Source: Bacteroidales bacterium
GTDB taxonomy: Bacteria; Bacteroidota; Bacteroidia; Bacteroidales; UBA932
Direction of reading: 5' to 3'
DNA: 64,000 nt
Assembly (NCBI GenBank): GCA_020026275.1
Contig: JAHHQQ010000002.1
Location: 62,001-126,000 of the forward strand
Part shown: positions 45,134 through 53,216 of the stretch, piece after piece
Numbering within the stretch: the first letter of the stretch is position 1
Layout of the letters: every line of letters begins with the position of its first letter
Notes under the pieces: model-generated
What the model saw: only the letters and a program-made list of their open reading frames with translations
Told to the model about the DNA's origin: nothing
The model's database searches: none
Translations under genes and position numbers: made by a program

Positions 45134-45703
45134 CTAATTATTGAGAAAATCGTCCACAACCTGTTCTATTTCATGGAAGGCTTTCTGCAGGTCATCGTTG
45201 ATCAGCACATAGTCAAATTTGTCAGAATAGGTCATCTCCTCTTCTGCTTTGGCAACTCTTTTCTGGATTTCTTCCATGGAATCAGTTGCTCTGCCAATCA
45301 GTCTTTCGCGCAAGGCTACTATGGAAGGGGCCTGGATAAAAACGGATAAAGCCTGTTTTCCAAAATATTTTTTCAGATTGACACCTCCCTTGACATCAAC
45401 ATCAAAAACAATGGCGTGGCCTTTGGCCCAGATTCTTTCTACTTCAGATTTGAGTGTTCCATAGAATCTGCCAGAATAGACTTCCTCAAATTCTACAAAT
45501 TCGTCATTCTGTATTTTTTCCCGGAAATCGTCTGTATCAATGAAATAATATTCCTTTCCATCTATCTCCTGTCCTCTTGGAGATCTGGAGGTCGCTGAAA
45601 TGGAAAATTCCAGTTCTGGATGAAGTGGCAGAATATGATTGACGATGGTGCTCTTGCCTGATCCTGACGGGGCAGAGAAGATGACAACTTTATTTTGTTT
45701 CAT
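45134..45703 (-). CDS. gmk: Guanylate kinase
   Basis: Gmk phosphorylates GMP to GDP. The 189-residue protein has the P-loop FSAPSGSGKSTIV, the GMP-binding SATSRSPRGQEIDGKEYYF and FDVDVKGGVNLKK, with a lid region containing GRATDSMEEIQKR. It leads a three-gene run gmk-nadD-CYTH. A -7-like TAATTTTG on the minus strand at 45730-45723 lies just downstream of the mini-gene terminator at 45740-45779, so gmk probably has its own start site. Confidence 0.95.
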   Translation of the reverse strand: MKQNKVVIFSAPSGSGKSTIVNHILPLHPELEFSISATSRSPRGQEIDGKEYYFIDTDDFREKIQNDEFVEFEEVYSGRFYGTLKSEVERIWAKGHAIVFDVDVKGGVNLKKYFGKQALSVFIQAPSIVALRERLIGRATDSMEEIQKRVAKAEEEMTYSDKFDYVLINDDLQKAFHEIEQVVDDFLNN

Positions 45704-45739
45704 GAATGATTTGTTTTTTTTGCAAAATTAGCAAATTAT

Positions 45740-45779
45740 AAAACAAAAAGCACATCTATCTGTTGGAGATAAATGTGCT
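45740..45779 (-). terminator. Terminator of the minus-strand mini-gene
   Basis: The hairpin spans 45749-45779: on the minus strand AGCACAT, one mismatch, TATCT, 5-nt loop, AGATA, mismatch, ATGTGCT, then TTTTGTTT. It begins at the stop codon of the 26-residue frame. Confidence 0.75.
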
Positions 45780-45858
45780 AGGGAACGTATAGGTTAAAGT
45801 TTAATTTTTGAATGAAATTTACTTTTCTAGTAGTTTTCGTTGCTTGTTTCCAAGCCAT
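45778..45858 (-). CDS. Candidate small protein gene, 26 residues, strongly basic
   Basis: ATG at 45858 opens 26 codons and a TAG stop at 45780-45778. The peptide starts MAWKQATKTTRK and ends LNFNLYVP; it has four Lys and one Arg and no Asp or Glu, with a Trp at position 3. Upstream is a perfect primary-sigma promoter (TTTG at 45925-45922, 19 nt, TACTTTTG at 45902-45895), giving a start site near 45888 and an A-rich leader of about 30 nt; downstream the terminator begins at once. I do not recognise the family. The size, charge and housekeeping-like signals recall ribosome- or nucleic-acid-associated mini-proteins. The alternative is a small RNA of about 150 nt whose open frame is accidental. 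Confidence 0.6.
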   Translation of the reverse strand: MAWKQATKTTRKVNFIQKLNFNLYVP

Positions 45859-45894
45859 AGGTTGTTTTGTAAATCTTTCGTGCTTATTCTTTTT

Positions 45895-45925
45895 CAAAAG
45901 TACATATTTTTTTTGAAAATCCAAA
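45895..45925 (-). promoter_or_regulatory. Consensus promoter of the mini-gene
   Basis: On the minus strand TTTG (45925-45922), exactly 19 nt, TACTTTTG (45902-45895). Every consensus position of TTTG-N19-TAnnTTTG is matched, making it one of the best promoters in the window. Confidence 0.75.
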
Positions 45926-46312
45926 TGAAAATTGAAACGTTTTACATTGTTATCATACAACTCTTTCTAAGTGTCAGTTCAAACTGGTGTCTGTATTTTT
46001 TTACCTTAAAGCCAAATCAAATTGACAATGAATGGGTTAGAAGATTTCTTGCAAATTCTTTTCATAGAGAATAGACGAGTTCGACCTCCAAGGTATGGAA
46101 AATTTGTTGTCTCGAATTTGCAAGCGGTCTCGTGTTTGTCGGTCATCAGGAAGAGAATTGTCAGAATGTGCTCATGTTTTTACAAGGATGTAACGTTTTA
46201 TGATGGGAAGAATGCCATTTGTGTGAATCCGTTGGCTTCTCAAATACCATATATAATAGCATAGGAAGTGGTTGTCCATAGGGTTTGGTCCGATTCTTGG
46301 AATAAAAAGTTC
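45926..46312. other. Long intergenic stretch without a convincing gene
   Basis: This AT-rich region between the mini-gene promoter and the aldolase promoter has a weak 80-codon plus-strand frame (46022-46264) with many Arg, Cys and Ile and no promoter; I do not accept it as a gene. It contains an 11-bp inverted repeat at 46048 and 46114. I see no tRNA, known RNA motif or mobile-element remnant. Confidence 0.6.
46048..46124. repeat. Inverted repeat of 11 bp around a 55-nt centre
   Basis: CTTGCAAATTC (46048-46058) and GAATTTGCAAG (46114-46124) are exact reverse complements. AGA/TCT and AGAC/GTCT matches outside and inside could extend it to a branched RNA stem. No promoter or terminator frames it. 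Confidence 0.45.
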
Positions 46313-46343
46313 TTTGATTTTATATAAAAAAAACGTAAATTCG
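46313..46343 (+). promoter_or_regulatory. Predicted aldolase promoter
   Basis: TTTG (46313-46316), 19 nt, TAAATTCG (46336-46343). The TTCG variant at -7 also occurs before rpsA and DUF4491 in this window. The leader would be about 31 nt. Confidence 0.65.
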
Positions 46344-46380
46344 CAGTATTCAAATGACCTATATTTAAATAATTATAATT

Positions 46381-47382
46381 ATGGTTTCTTATAAAGAAAT
46401 AGGCTTGGTAAACACCAAAGAGATGTTTGCTAAAGCAGTTAAAGGTGGATATGCTGTTCCAGCATTCAATTTCAATAATATGGAGCAGCTCCAGGCTATC
46501 GTACAGGCAGCCGCCGAGCAGAAATCTCCGGTTATCCTTCAGGTTTCCAAAGGTGCCCGCAATTATGCCAACGCTACACTTCTCCGTTATATGGCAGAAG
46601 GTGCTGTAGAGTATGCAAAAGAATTGGGTTGGGAGCATCCGCAGATTTGTCTTCACTTGGATCACGGTGATTCATTCGAACTATGCAAGAGCTGCGTTGA
46701 CATGGGCTTCTCATCTGTGATGATTGACGGTTCCGCTCTTCCTTATGACGAGAATGTCGCTCTTACCAAAAAGGTAGTGGAGTATGCTCATCAGTTTGAT
46801 GTGACCGTTGAGGCTGAATTGGGTGTGCTTGCAGGTGTTGAGGATGAGGTTTGTGCAGCGGAGTCTCACTACACTCGTCCAGAGGAAGTGATTGACTTCA
46901 CCAGCAAGACTGGTTGCGATTCACTCGCTATCTCCATCGGTACTTCACACGGTGCTTACAAGTTCACTCCAGAGCAGTGTACAAGAGACCCTAAGACTGG
47001 TCGTCTTGTACCACCACCACTTGCATTCGATATCCTTCATGAGATTGAGGAGAAACTTCCTGGATTCCCTATCGTTCTCCACGGTTCTTCATCCGTTCCT
47101 CAAGAGTATGTTGACATAATCAACGAGCATGGTGGAAAACTTCCAGATGCAGTAGGTATTCCAGAGGAGCAGCTCCGTGAGGCTTCCAAATCTGCTGTCT
47201 GCAAGATCAACATTGACTCTGATTCACGTCTTGCCATGACTGCTGCAGTTCGTAGAGTGTTCGACGAGAAACCTGGTGAGTTCGATCCGCGTAAGTATCT
47301 TGGACCAGCTCGTGATGAGATGAAGAAGCTTTATGAGCACAAGATCGTCGAGGTTCTTGGTTCAAACGGAAAGGCTCTATAG
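46381..47382 (+). CDS. fba: Class II fructose-bisphosphate aldolase
   Basis: The enzyme cleaves fructose-1,6-bisphosphate in glycolysis and runs in reverse in gluconeogenesis. The 333-residue barrel shows YAVPAFNFNNMEQLQA, HLDHGDSFELCK (zinc His and the catalytic Asp region), VEAELGVLAGVEDE, IGTSHGAYKF (zinc His) and LHGSSSVP, then KINIDSDSRLAMTAA. The length and GTSHG motif fit the class IIB-type aldolases. It is monocistronic, with its own promoter and a terminator right after the stop. The simple, strong signals fit a highly expressed housekeeping gene. Confidence 0.95.
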   Translation: MVSYKEIGLVNTKEMFAKAVKGGYAVPAFNFNNMEQLQAIVQAAAEQKSPVILQVSKGARNYANATLLRYMAEGAVEYAKELGWEHPQICLHLDHGDSFELCKSCVDMGFSSVMIDGSALPYDENVALTKKVVEYAHQFDVTVEAELGVLAGVEDEVCAAESHYTRPEEVIDFTSKTGCDSLAISIGTSHGAYKFTPEQCTRDPKTGRLVPPPLAFDILHEIEEKLPGFPIVLHGSSSVPQEYVDIINEHGGKLPDAVGIPEEQLREASKSAVCKINIDSDSRLAMTAAVRRVFDEKPGEFDPRKYLGPARDEMKKLYEHKIVEVLGSNGKAL

Positions 47383-47416
47383 TTTTGAGAATTCTTGCAA
47401 GAGAATCGAAATGATG

Positions 47417-47442
47417 AAACTCCGCAAAAGCGGAGTTTTTTT
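47417..47442 (+). terminator. Aldolase terminator
   Basis: AAACTCCGC, AAAA loop, GCGGAGTTT and a run of T (47436-47443): a textbook Rho-independent terminator about 35 nt after the stop. Confidence 0.92.
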
Positions 47443-47450
47443 TATCTTTG
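47443..47450 (+). promoter_or_regulatory. Predicted -7 element of the BtuG-like gene
   Basis: TATCTTTG abuts the aldolase terminator; the -33 position falls inside the hairpin and has no TTTG. Confidence 0.35.
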
Positions 47451-47524
47451 CATCTGCATGATTTAATGGGAAAGAAATGGTCTCGTGTTGAGACTATAAT
47501 TTATAACTAATCAATAATAAAAAA

Positions 47525-48694
47525 ATGAAAAAATTTAGAGCACTGCTGGTTTTCAGCTTGGTTGTCTTGCTTGCAGTTTCCTGTGAAAAAGAGAGCGGAA
47601 GAAATGAAACCACCTCTACAGATGCAGGTCTGGCGGGTGTCGAAGTCGCAGTAGGTGAAAAAAATGGCTTTGACAAATTATTTTTGTTGAATGAAGGACA
47701 GATGGGAAAAAACAATGCGTCCCTGGATTTTCTGGATTTCAAAAGGAAGCGATATGTTCAGGAAGCATTCAAGAAGATGAATCCTGAACTTGTGCAGGGA
47801 TTGGGGGATGTCGCCAATGATATTCAGATTTCCTCAGCGAAAACAGCTTGGATTGTTGTCAACTGTTCCAATCTGGTGGAGGTGATCAATCCGTACAATG
47901 AAATGCATGTGGCAACCATTCCTGTTCCTCAGCCTCGTTATGTCGCTTTTTCTGGAAGCAATGCTTTTGTCACTTCCTGGAGTGGCGAGATGGTCAATGA
48001 CAAGCAGATGAGTGGAACACTCTATCGTATTGACCGGAATGAAATGAAGGTGACCGGCCAGGTTGGAGTCGGAATCGGTCCGGAGGGGGTAGCCTGCCAT
48101 GATGGGAAAGTCTATGTCGCCAATGGTGGGGGATATGCCATGAACGGTGACTGCCTGATGATTTTTGACGAGACTACTCTCCAGAAGGAGGGGGAAATCA
48201 AAGTGGCGAAGAACATCAAGGATGTGTTCATTGACGGGAAAGGTATCGCATGGGTAAGAAGTCTGGGCAATTATGCCGATATACCTTCTGCACTCTATGC
48301 GGTTGATTTGAAGAACAGGAAGGTGTTGGGGCGTTCTCCTGAATTGGAGTCTGTCCGGATTTCCTGTCTGGATATGGACCCGATAAATGGCAAACTCTAT
48401 GCAATAGGAAGTAATCAGGAGTTTGACTGGAGCGGCGCGATGAAGACGTACCGGCTGTATGTGGTGGATACGGAGACGTCCGGTGTCACTGTCCGGGATT
48501 TCGTATTCAAGGGTGACCCTTATTATATGTGCGTCAATTCTTTCAATGGTGACCTTTATGTCTCAAATGCAAAGGATTATACCAATCCGGGCAGCCTGAC
48601 CTGCTATGGCGGGGACTTGAAAGAAAAATGGTCTGTGACGACGGGAATCAATCCTGGAAAGATGGCCCTGTCTCAGAGATTGCTTACAGAGTAA
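47525..48694 (+). CDS. BtuG-like beta-propeller lipoprotein (DUF5074)
   Basis: The 389-residue lipoprotein (lipobox LLAVSC, Cys20; the following EKES fits surface export in this phylum) is a predicted seven-bladed propeller of the DUF5074/YncE type, with blade-like repeats such as GIGPEGVACHDGKVYVANGGG and a C-terminal DPYYMCVNSFNGDLYVSNAKDY. In Bacteroides, BtuG proteins of this type cap the BtuB outer-membrane receptor and bind cobalamin. Here the neighbouring receptor gene faces it and the 3' ends overlap by 11 bp. No B12 riboswitch is visible before either gene, so cobalamin as ligand is an inference. Confidence 0.75.
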   Translation: MKKFRALLVFSLVVLLAVSCEKESGRNETTSTDAGLAGVEVAVGEKNGFDKLFLLNEGQMGKNNASLDFLDFKRKRYVQEAFKKMNPELVQGLGDVANDIQISSAKTAWIVVNCSNLVEVINPYNEMHVATIPVPQPRYVAFSGSNAFVTSWSGEMVNDKQMSGTLYRIDRNEMKVTGQVGVGIGPEGVACHDGKVYVANGGGYAMNGDCLMIFDETTLQKEGEIKVAKNIKDVFIDGKGIAWVRSLGNYADIPSALYAVDLKNRKVLGRSPELESVRISCLDMDPINGKLYAIGSNQEFDWSGAMKTYRLYVVDTETSGVTVRDFVFKGDPYYMCVNSFNGDLYVSNAKDYTNPGSLTCYGGDLKEKWSVTTGINPGKMALSQRLLTE

Positions 48695-50762
48695 TTTCCA
48701 TGGTCACCATGACCTGGAAACCCGGCATCGGATAGCCGTCGACGATTTCATATTGGTCGTTCAGGATGTTCCGGAAGGAAAGCATCAGTCTGATGGCTGA
48801 ATCTTGTCTCCGCATCCGCTTTAGTGGAAAGGTTCTGGACAGGTCGCAATCCAAAGTGTTCCATGCTTTGATTTCATAGGTTGGAAGGTTGGCCGAAGTG
48901 CTCCAGCGTCTGCTGCTGGCGAACCAGGTTGTGGATAGTTCCCAGCCTCTGTAGAGAAGATTGCCGGACAGGCTTCCACTATGTCGTGGAATATAGGGAA
49001 TCTGGTTCTTGTAGGTGATTTCTTCAGGAGAACTGTAATTCAGTGCTTCCTGATAGGTGTATTGGACTGCAGCAAAGGCTTCTATTCCAGAAGGCCGATG
49101 CCGGCAGTCCAATTTTATGTCCAGGTCCATTCCTTTGATTCGGACTTTTCCTAAGTTGGACATGGACCAGCGGAACTGGTTGCTGGTCGGAGTCGCGATG
49201 ATTTTGTCTTGTATTCGGTTGGCATAGAAGTCCAGGGAGGTTTCAAGACGGAAAGAAGGTGAGAGGGAAATGGTGCCGTTTGTTCCCAGATCAATCTGGA
49301 GGGTATGCTCCGGTTGCAGGTTGGAATTGCCGATCAGGGTGTAATAGAGATCATTGAAGGTGGGCATTCTGGAAGCCCTCTTGGCAAAGGCATGGATTTC
49401 CCATCGTTCCGGAAAGATGCTCCAGGAGGCAAGAAGAAAAGGGGAAAGGCATTGCCGGGTCCTGCTGTGCAGGAGAAATCCGTTGGTCTGTTTCTTCATG
49501 TGGTCCCGGAAGATATGGTACAGTAGGCTGGCAGACAGCTTCCAGCGTTCTGAATGATAGGAGGTGGCTGCCACTGCCCATAGACTGAACCTGTGGGGAT
49601 AGACGAAGTCGGGCAGATTGGCATCCAGATAGTTGTATTGGCCATCTGCAGACAGGTTGAGTCCCCATTTCTCGGAGAGGGCCAGCAATTGGGCATAGGA
49701 CAGATACAAGGCGGTCTGCTGATAGCGGTTGTCGTAGGGCTGGGCACCCGGGTCGATCGCCGGCTGGGTCCGGTAGCGGATGTAGTCATAGGACAATTTC
49801 CCTTTCAAGGAGAGGGACATCGGGAACTTTCCCCAGTGCAGATTGCGCAGGTGCCAGCTTCCTTGGATGAAGGCGCTTGCATCGGTCTGCCGGTCGTGTC
49901 CGGTCGGGTTGGATGCCGTGCGCCGGATGACAGGACCGGGCAGTCCTCTTTCTGATGCGTAGGAATAGGTCTGGATTTTCCAGTTGCTGCCGAAGAGACT
50001 GGTTTCCAGACGGCCGCTCAGAAGGTCTCCGTTTTGGCGTATCAAGGTGGTGTCGGACTGGATGGTCTGTCCGTCTGGGTAGGTCTGGCGGAGGGTGAGG
50101 GTGAAGGGATATTTTCCGCTGGTGCTGGTCATGTCCATATTGGTCCGTAAACGGAGGCCACAGCGACTCTGGTGCTCCCAGTTGGCTGCCAAAATGCCTG
50201 TTGAGGAGGCTCCTCCTTTGAGCCGGAACCGGAACCGGTCGTTCTGTCCATTGGTGAAGAGAGGTGCGGAGCTACTTAGGTAGAGGGCGTTGGAGTTGGC
50301 ATATTCTTTGGCTGATTGGAGGCGCAGGCTTCTCTGTCCGTTGAATACTTCCACTTGGTCGTAGCTGTCTGCAGAGAAGCGTCCCAGATCGACTTGCATA
50401 TTCTGGGCGTTGTCAATGGAAACCCCATCAATATAGACTCCGGTATGTTCGCTTCCAAGGCTTCTGATGTTGACAGTTTTCAGTCCTCCTGCATTGCCAT
50501 AATCTTTGAGTTGGAGACCACTGAAATGCCGGATCGCTTCTGCAAGATTCCAGCAGCTCCGGAGCTGTTTCTTGCCGATGCTTTTGCCTGGCAGGATTTC
50601 TTGTTCGGCTTCTGCCAAGATTTGAGCTCCTGCGAGATGTTCTGCCCGGCTGCTGTCTGGAAGCTCTTTGCAGGCGTATTTTTCTATTCCTGCCGCTTGG
50701 ACAAGGGGAAGGAAGAAAAGTGCAATGACTTGAATGGCAGTTATTTTGAAAAAATGGCTCAT
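48684..50762 (-). CDS. BtuB-like TonB-dependent receptor
   Basis: The 692-residue protein (start at ATG 50762; an upstream in-frame Met adds 13 residues with no signal-peptide character) has a signal peptide ending VQAAG, a plug domain (LAEAIRHFSGLQLKDYG, VNIRSLGSEHTGVYIDGV, VEVFNGQRSL) and a 22-strand barrel with a short C-terminal strand (MVTMEITL). It lacks the carboxypeptidase-like N-domain of SusC, and it is of the vitamin or metal-chelate type. The GVYIDGV segment suits the BtuB/FhuA plug family. The convergent BtuG-like gene suggests a corrinoid receptor, but iron or another chelate is possible. Confidence 0.85.
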   Translation of the reverse strand: MSHFFKITAIQVIALFFLPLVQAAGIEKYACKELPDSSRAEHLAGAQILAEAEQEILPGKSIGKKQLRSCWNLAEAIRHFSGLQLKDYGNAGGLKTVNIRSLGSEHTGVYIDGVSIDNAQNMQVDLGRFSADSYDQVEVFNGQRSLRLQSAKEYANSNALYLSSSAPLFTNGQNDRFRFRLKGGASSTGILAANWEHQSRCGLRLRTNMDMTSTSGKYPFTLTLRQTYPDGQTIQSDTTLIRQNGDLLSGRLETSLFGSNWKIQTYSYASERGLPGPVIRRTASNPTGHDRQTDASAFIQGSWHLRNLHWGKFPMSLSLKGKLSYDYIRYRTQPAIDPGAQPYDNRYQQTALYLSYAQLLALSEKWGLNLSADGQYNYLDANLPDFVYPHRFSLWAVAATSYHSERWKLSASLLYHIFRDHMKKQTNGFLLHSRTRQCLSPFLLASWSIFPERWEIHAFAKRASRMPTFNDLYYTLIGNSNLQPEHTLQIDLGTNGTISLSPSFRLETSLDFYANRIQDKIIATPTSNQFRWSMSNLGKVRIKGMDLDIKLDCRHRPSGIEAFAAVQYTYQEALNYSSPEEITYKNQIPYIPRHSGSLSGNLLYRGWELSTTWFASSRRWSTSANLPTYEIKAWNTLDCDLSRTFPLKRMRRQDSAIRLMLSFRNILNDQYEIVDGYPMPGFQVMVTMEITL

Positions 50763-50785
50763 TGAAGGCAAATTTAGATTATTTT

Positions 50786-50816
50786 TTTGAAGGCACATCA
50801 ATTCTCAGTATATTCG
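50786..50816 (+). promoter_or_regulatory. Predicted DUF4491 promoter
   Basis: TTTG (50786-50789), 19 nt, TATATTCG (50809-50816). It overlaps the leader of the divergent receptor gene. Confidence 0.6.
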
Positions 50817-50874
50817 CATTTATTCTGCTCTTGACGCGTGTGAAGCGGAACGAGGGTTGGCAACGGAACAAGTT

Positions 50875-51162
50875 ATGAATTTTGGTGGAATTATTGTTGG
50901 TCTCGTGACCTTCTTGATTATTGGTGCCTTTCATCCGATTGTGATCAAGGCGGAATATTATATTGGGAAAAAATGCTGGTGGGTGTTCCTTCTCGCCGGT
51001 CTCCTGTCTGCTGCAGTTTCTCTTTTTGTGCAGAACTGGGTGGGGGCCACTATCTTGGGAGTGCTTGCCTTTTCTTGTTTTTGGTCCATCTTGGAATTGT
51101 TTGAACAGGAGGAACGGGTCAAGAAAGGCTGGTTTCCGTCCAATCCCAAGAAAAAGAAATAG
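50875..51162 (+). CDS. DUF4491 family membrane protein
   Basis: The 95-residue protein starts MNFGGIIVGLVTFLIIGAFHP, the typical DUF4491 N-terminus, and has three membrane helices, an aromatic-rich loop (GKKCWWVF) and a basic tail (SNPKKKK). An in-frame start 18 nt upstream is possible but lies outside the conserved part. The function of the family is unknown. It is 44 nt before the FKBP gene and probably co-transcribed with it. Confidence 0.8.
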   Translation: MNFGGIIVGLVTFLIIGAFHPIVIKAEYYIGKKCWWVFLLAGLLSAAVSLFVQNWVGATILGVLAFSCFWSILELFEQEERVKKGWFPSNPKKKK

Positions 51163-51206
51163 GATTCTCTGTTCAGAAACATATAGAACTCAAATATAGA
51201 AAAGAA

Positions 51207-51815
51207 ATGGATAAACTAAGTTATGCATTGGGTATGAGCATCGCCCATAATATGATGCATTCAGGTGTAGATAAAGTAGATTTCAACGATTTCAAGAATG
51301 GTCTTGAAGCCGTCATGACCGGAAAGCAGCCTGAACTTCCTGTTGAGGAGGCCGGCAAAGTGCTGGACGAATATTTCCAGAAACTGGAAGCCGAGGCAGC
51401 TGCCAAGCAGGCAGAAGTCGCTGAAGTGATGAAGAAGCAGGGCGCTGGGTTTCTTGAAGCGAACAAGCAGAAAGAGGGAGTGGTCACTTTGCCAAGTGGG
51501 CTGCAGTACAAGGTGCTCAAGGAAGGCAATGGCAGCAAGATGCCTTCTGCAACAGATCAGGTGAAATGTCATTACGAGGGGCGTCTTACAGATGGTACAG
51601 TATTTGACAGTTCCTACAAGAGAGGTGAGCCTGCAGTATTCGGTCTCAATCAGGTGATCAAAGGCTGGACTGAAGGTCTCCAGCTGATGAATGAAGGTGC
51701 CAAGTGGGAACTTTATCTTCCATACGATCTGGCATATGGTGAAACAGGCGCCGCAGGTGCTATCCCTCCTTATGCTGCACTGATCTTTACAGTGGAATTG
51801 CTGGAGGTCCTTTAA
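51207..51815 (+). CDS. FKBP-type peptidyl-prolyl isomerase
   Basis: The 202-residue protein has an N-terminal helical dimerisation region of the FkpA/Mip kind (MDKLSYALGMSIAHNM ... VLDEYFQKLEAEAAAKQ) and a C-terminal FKBP domain (about 95-202: SGLQYKVLKEGNG, VKCHYEGRLTDGTVFDSSY, VIKGWTEGLQLM, PYDLAYGE). No signal peptide is evident, so it may act in the cytosol, unlike most periplasmic FkpA proteins. It would catalyse proline isomerisation and may chaperone. Confidence 0.92.
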   Translation: MDKLSYALGMSIAHNMMHSGVDKVDFNDFKNGLEAVMTGKQPELPVEEAGKVLDEYFQKLEAEAAAKQAEVAEVMKKQGAGFLEANKQKEGVVTLPSGLQYKVLKEGNGSKMPSATDQVKCHYEGRLTDGTVFDSSYKRGEPAVFGLNQVIKGWTEGLQLMNEGAKWELYLPYDLAYGETGAAGAIPPYAALIFTVELLEVL

Positions 51816-51831
51816 TTCAGACAAGATGACG

Positions 51832-51865
51832 GGAAGGGCGGTCAGGAAACCGCCTTCCTGTTTTC
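51832..51865 (+). terminator. Terminator after the FKBP gene
   Basis: GGAAGG-(G bulge)-CGGT and ACCGCCTTCC form the stem, followed by TGTTTTCT. Confidence 0.75.
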
Positions 51866-51904
51866 TATATTGATGTCCCTTCCAGAAAGGGAACTTTTTA
51901 ATTG

Positions 51905-53179
51905 ATGATGTTCATGGATGATTCTGTAAAGATTTGCGTTGTAGGTCTCGGTTATGTCGGTCTTCCTCTTGCACGGTTGTTCTCAACAAAATATCCTACG
52001 ATTGGTTATGACAGGAATCCTGCTCGGGCGGCTTCTCTGATGGAGGGGCATGATGCCATTCTGGAGGTGAGTGACGAACTGCTGCAGAAGGCGATTGCCG
52101 ACGGTTTCCGCTGTACCGGTGAGGTGCAGGATATTCGGGATTGCAATTTCTATGTGATTGCCGTACCGACTCCTGTGGATGAGAACAACAATCCGGATCT
52201 GGGCCCTTTGCTCAGTGCCAGTGAGATGGTTGGTAAACAGTTGGCGGCAGGGGATATCGTGGTCTATGAATCGACTGTCTATCCGGGAGTGACCGAAGAG
52301 GAATGTGTCCCTGTCTTGGAACAGGCGTCCGGCTTTCGTTTCAACCAAGATTTCTTTGTGGGCTATTCTCCAGAGAGAATCAATCCGGGGGACAAGGAAC
52401 ACACGGTGGAGAACATCCGGAAAATCACTTCCGGTTCCACTCCGGAAACGGCCAGAAAGATCAATGAGGTTTATTCTTCTGTCATTGAGGCAGGGACCCA
52501 TCTGGCTCCGACCATCAAGGTGGCGGAAGCGGCCAAAGTGATAGAAAATTCACAACGCGACATCAACATTGCCTTTGTGAATGAACTTTCCAAGATTTTC
52601 AGCCGTATGGATATTGATACCAAGGCTGTCCTGGAAGCAGCCGGAACCAAATGGAACTTCCTGCATTTTTCTCCTGGACTGGTGGGAGGGCATTGTATAG
52701 GGGTGGATCCGTATTATTTGGCCCAATGTGCCCAGAGACATGGATACAATCCGGAAATCATCTTGGCCGGTCGGAGAATGAATGACAGTATGGGGGAATA
52801 TGTCGCCAATCAGGTGGTCCGGCTCATGTTGAAGAAGGGCATTCAAGTGCTGGATGCGAAGGTTCTGATTTTGGGTTTCACTTTCAAGGAAAACTGCCCG
52901 GATATCCGGAATACGAAGGTCATAGACATTGTCCATACGCTAGAGGAATACAATATTCAGTTGACAATTTGTGATCCCTGGGCGGATGCCACTTCCGCAG
53001 AGAAGGAATATGGGGTGAAGCTGTCGGAGAAGGTTCCGGAAGAGAAATACGATGCGGTCATTTTGGCGGTGGCCCACCGGGAATTTTCCTCATTGCCTTA
53101 TGCACGGCTTCTGAAAGAGAAACATATCCTTTATGACGTGAAAGGATTTCTCGACAGACCTGTCGATGGCAGGCTGTAG
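51905..53179 (+). CDS. UDP-HexNAc 6-dehydrogenase (WbpO/TviB-like)
   Basis: The enzyme oxidises C6 of a UDP-sugar to a uronic acid with two NAD+. The product of about 424 residues has the Rossmann motif [37 protein letters not shown], the catalytic Cys in [14 protein letters not shown], and [17 protein letters not shown]. The motif set fits the UDP-GlcNAc/GalNAc dehydrogenase group rather than UDP-glucose dehydrogenase. ATG at 51905, 51908 and 51914 are all possible starts. No glycosyltransferases are near, so it is an orphan of polysaccharide synthesis in this view, followed by pnuC at 37 nt. Confidence 0.88.
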   Translation: MMFMDDSVKICVVGLGYVGLPLARLFSTKYPTIGYDRNPARAASLMEGHDAILEVSDELLQKAIADGFRCTGEVQDIRDCNFYVIAVPTPVDENNNPDLGPLLSASEMVGKQLAAGDIVVYESTVYPGVTEEECVPVLEQASGFRFNQDFFVGYSPERINPGDKEHTVENIRKITSGSTPETARKINEVYSSVIEAGTHLAPTIKVAEAAKVIENSQRDINIAFVNELSKIFSRMDIDTKAVLEAAGTKWNFLHFSPGLVGGHCIGVDPYYLAQCAQRHGYNPEIILAGRRMNDSMGEYVANQVVRLMLKKGIQVLDAKVLILGFTFKENCPDIRNTKVIDIVHTLEEYNIQLTICDPWADATSAEKEYGVKLSEKVPEEKYDAVILAVAHREFSSLPYARLLKEKHILYDVKGFLDRPVDGRL

Positions 53180-53216
53180 AAATCGGTCAGGGGGGGACGG
53201 TCAATTTGATTAGAAA

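Noticed and set aside
46072..46095. GAGTTCGACCTC looked like a tRNA T-arm
   Set aside because: The flanking five bases do not pair, and no acceptor stem, D-arm or anticodon arm is found at the right distances.
46022..46264. 80-codon plus-strand frame upstream of fba
   Set aside because: Its composition is rich in Arg, Cys and Ile, it has no promoter or ribosome-binding site and no family resemblance, and it lies in AT-rich intergenic DNA.
50763..50874. Search for a cobalamin riboswitch before the BtuB-like gene
   Set aside because: The gap is too short and lacks a B12-box; the same is true for the 74 nt before the BtuG-like gene.
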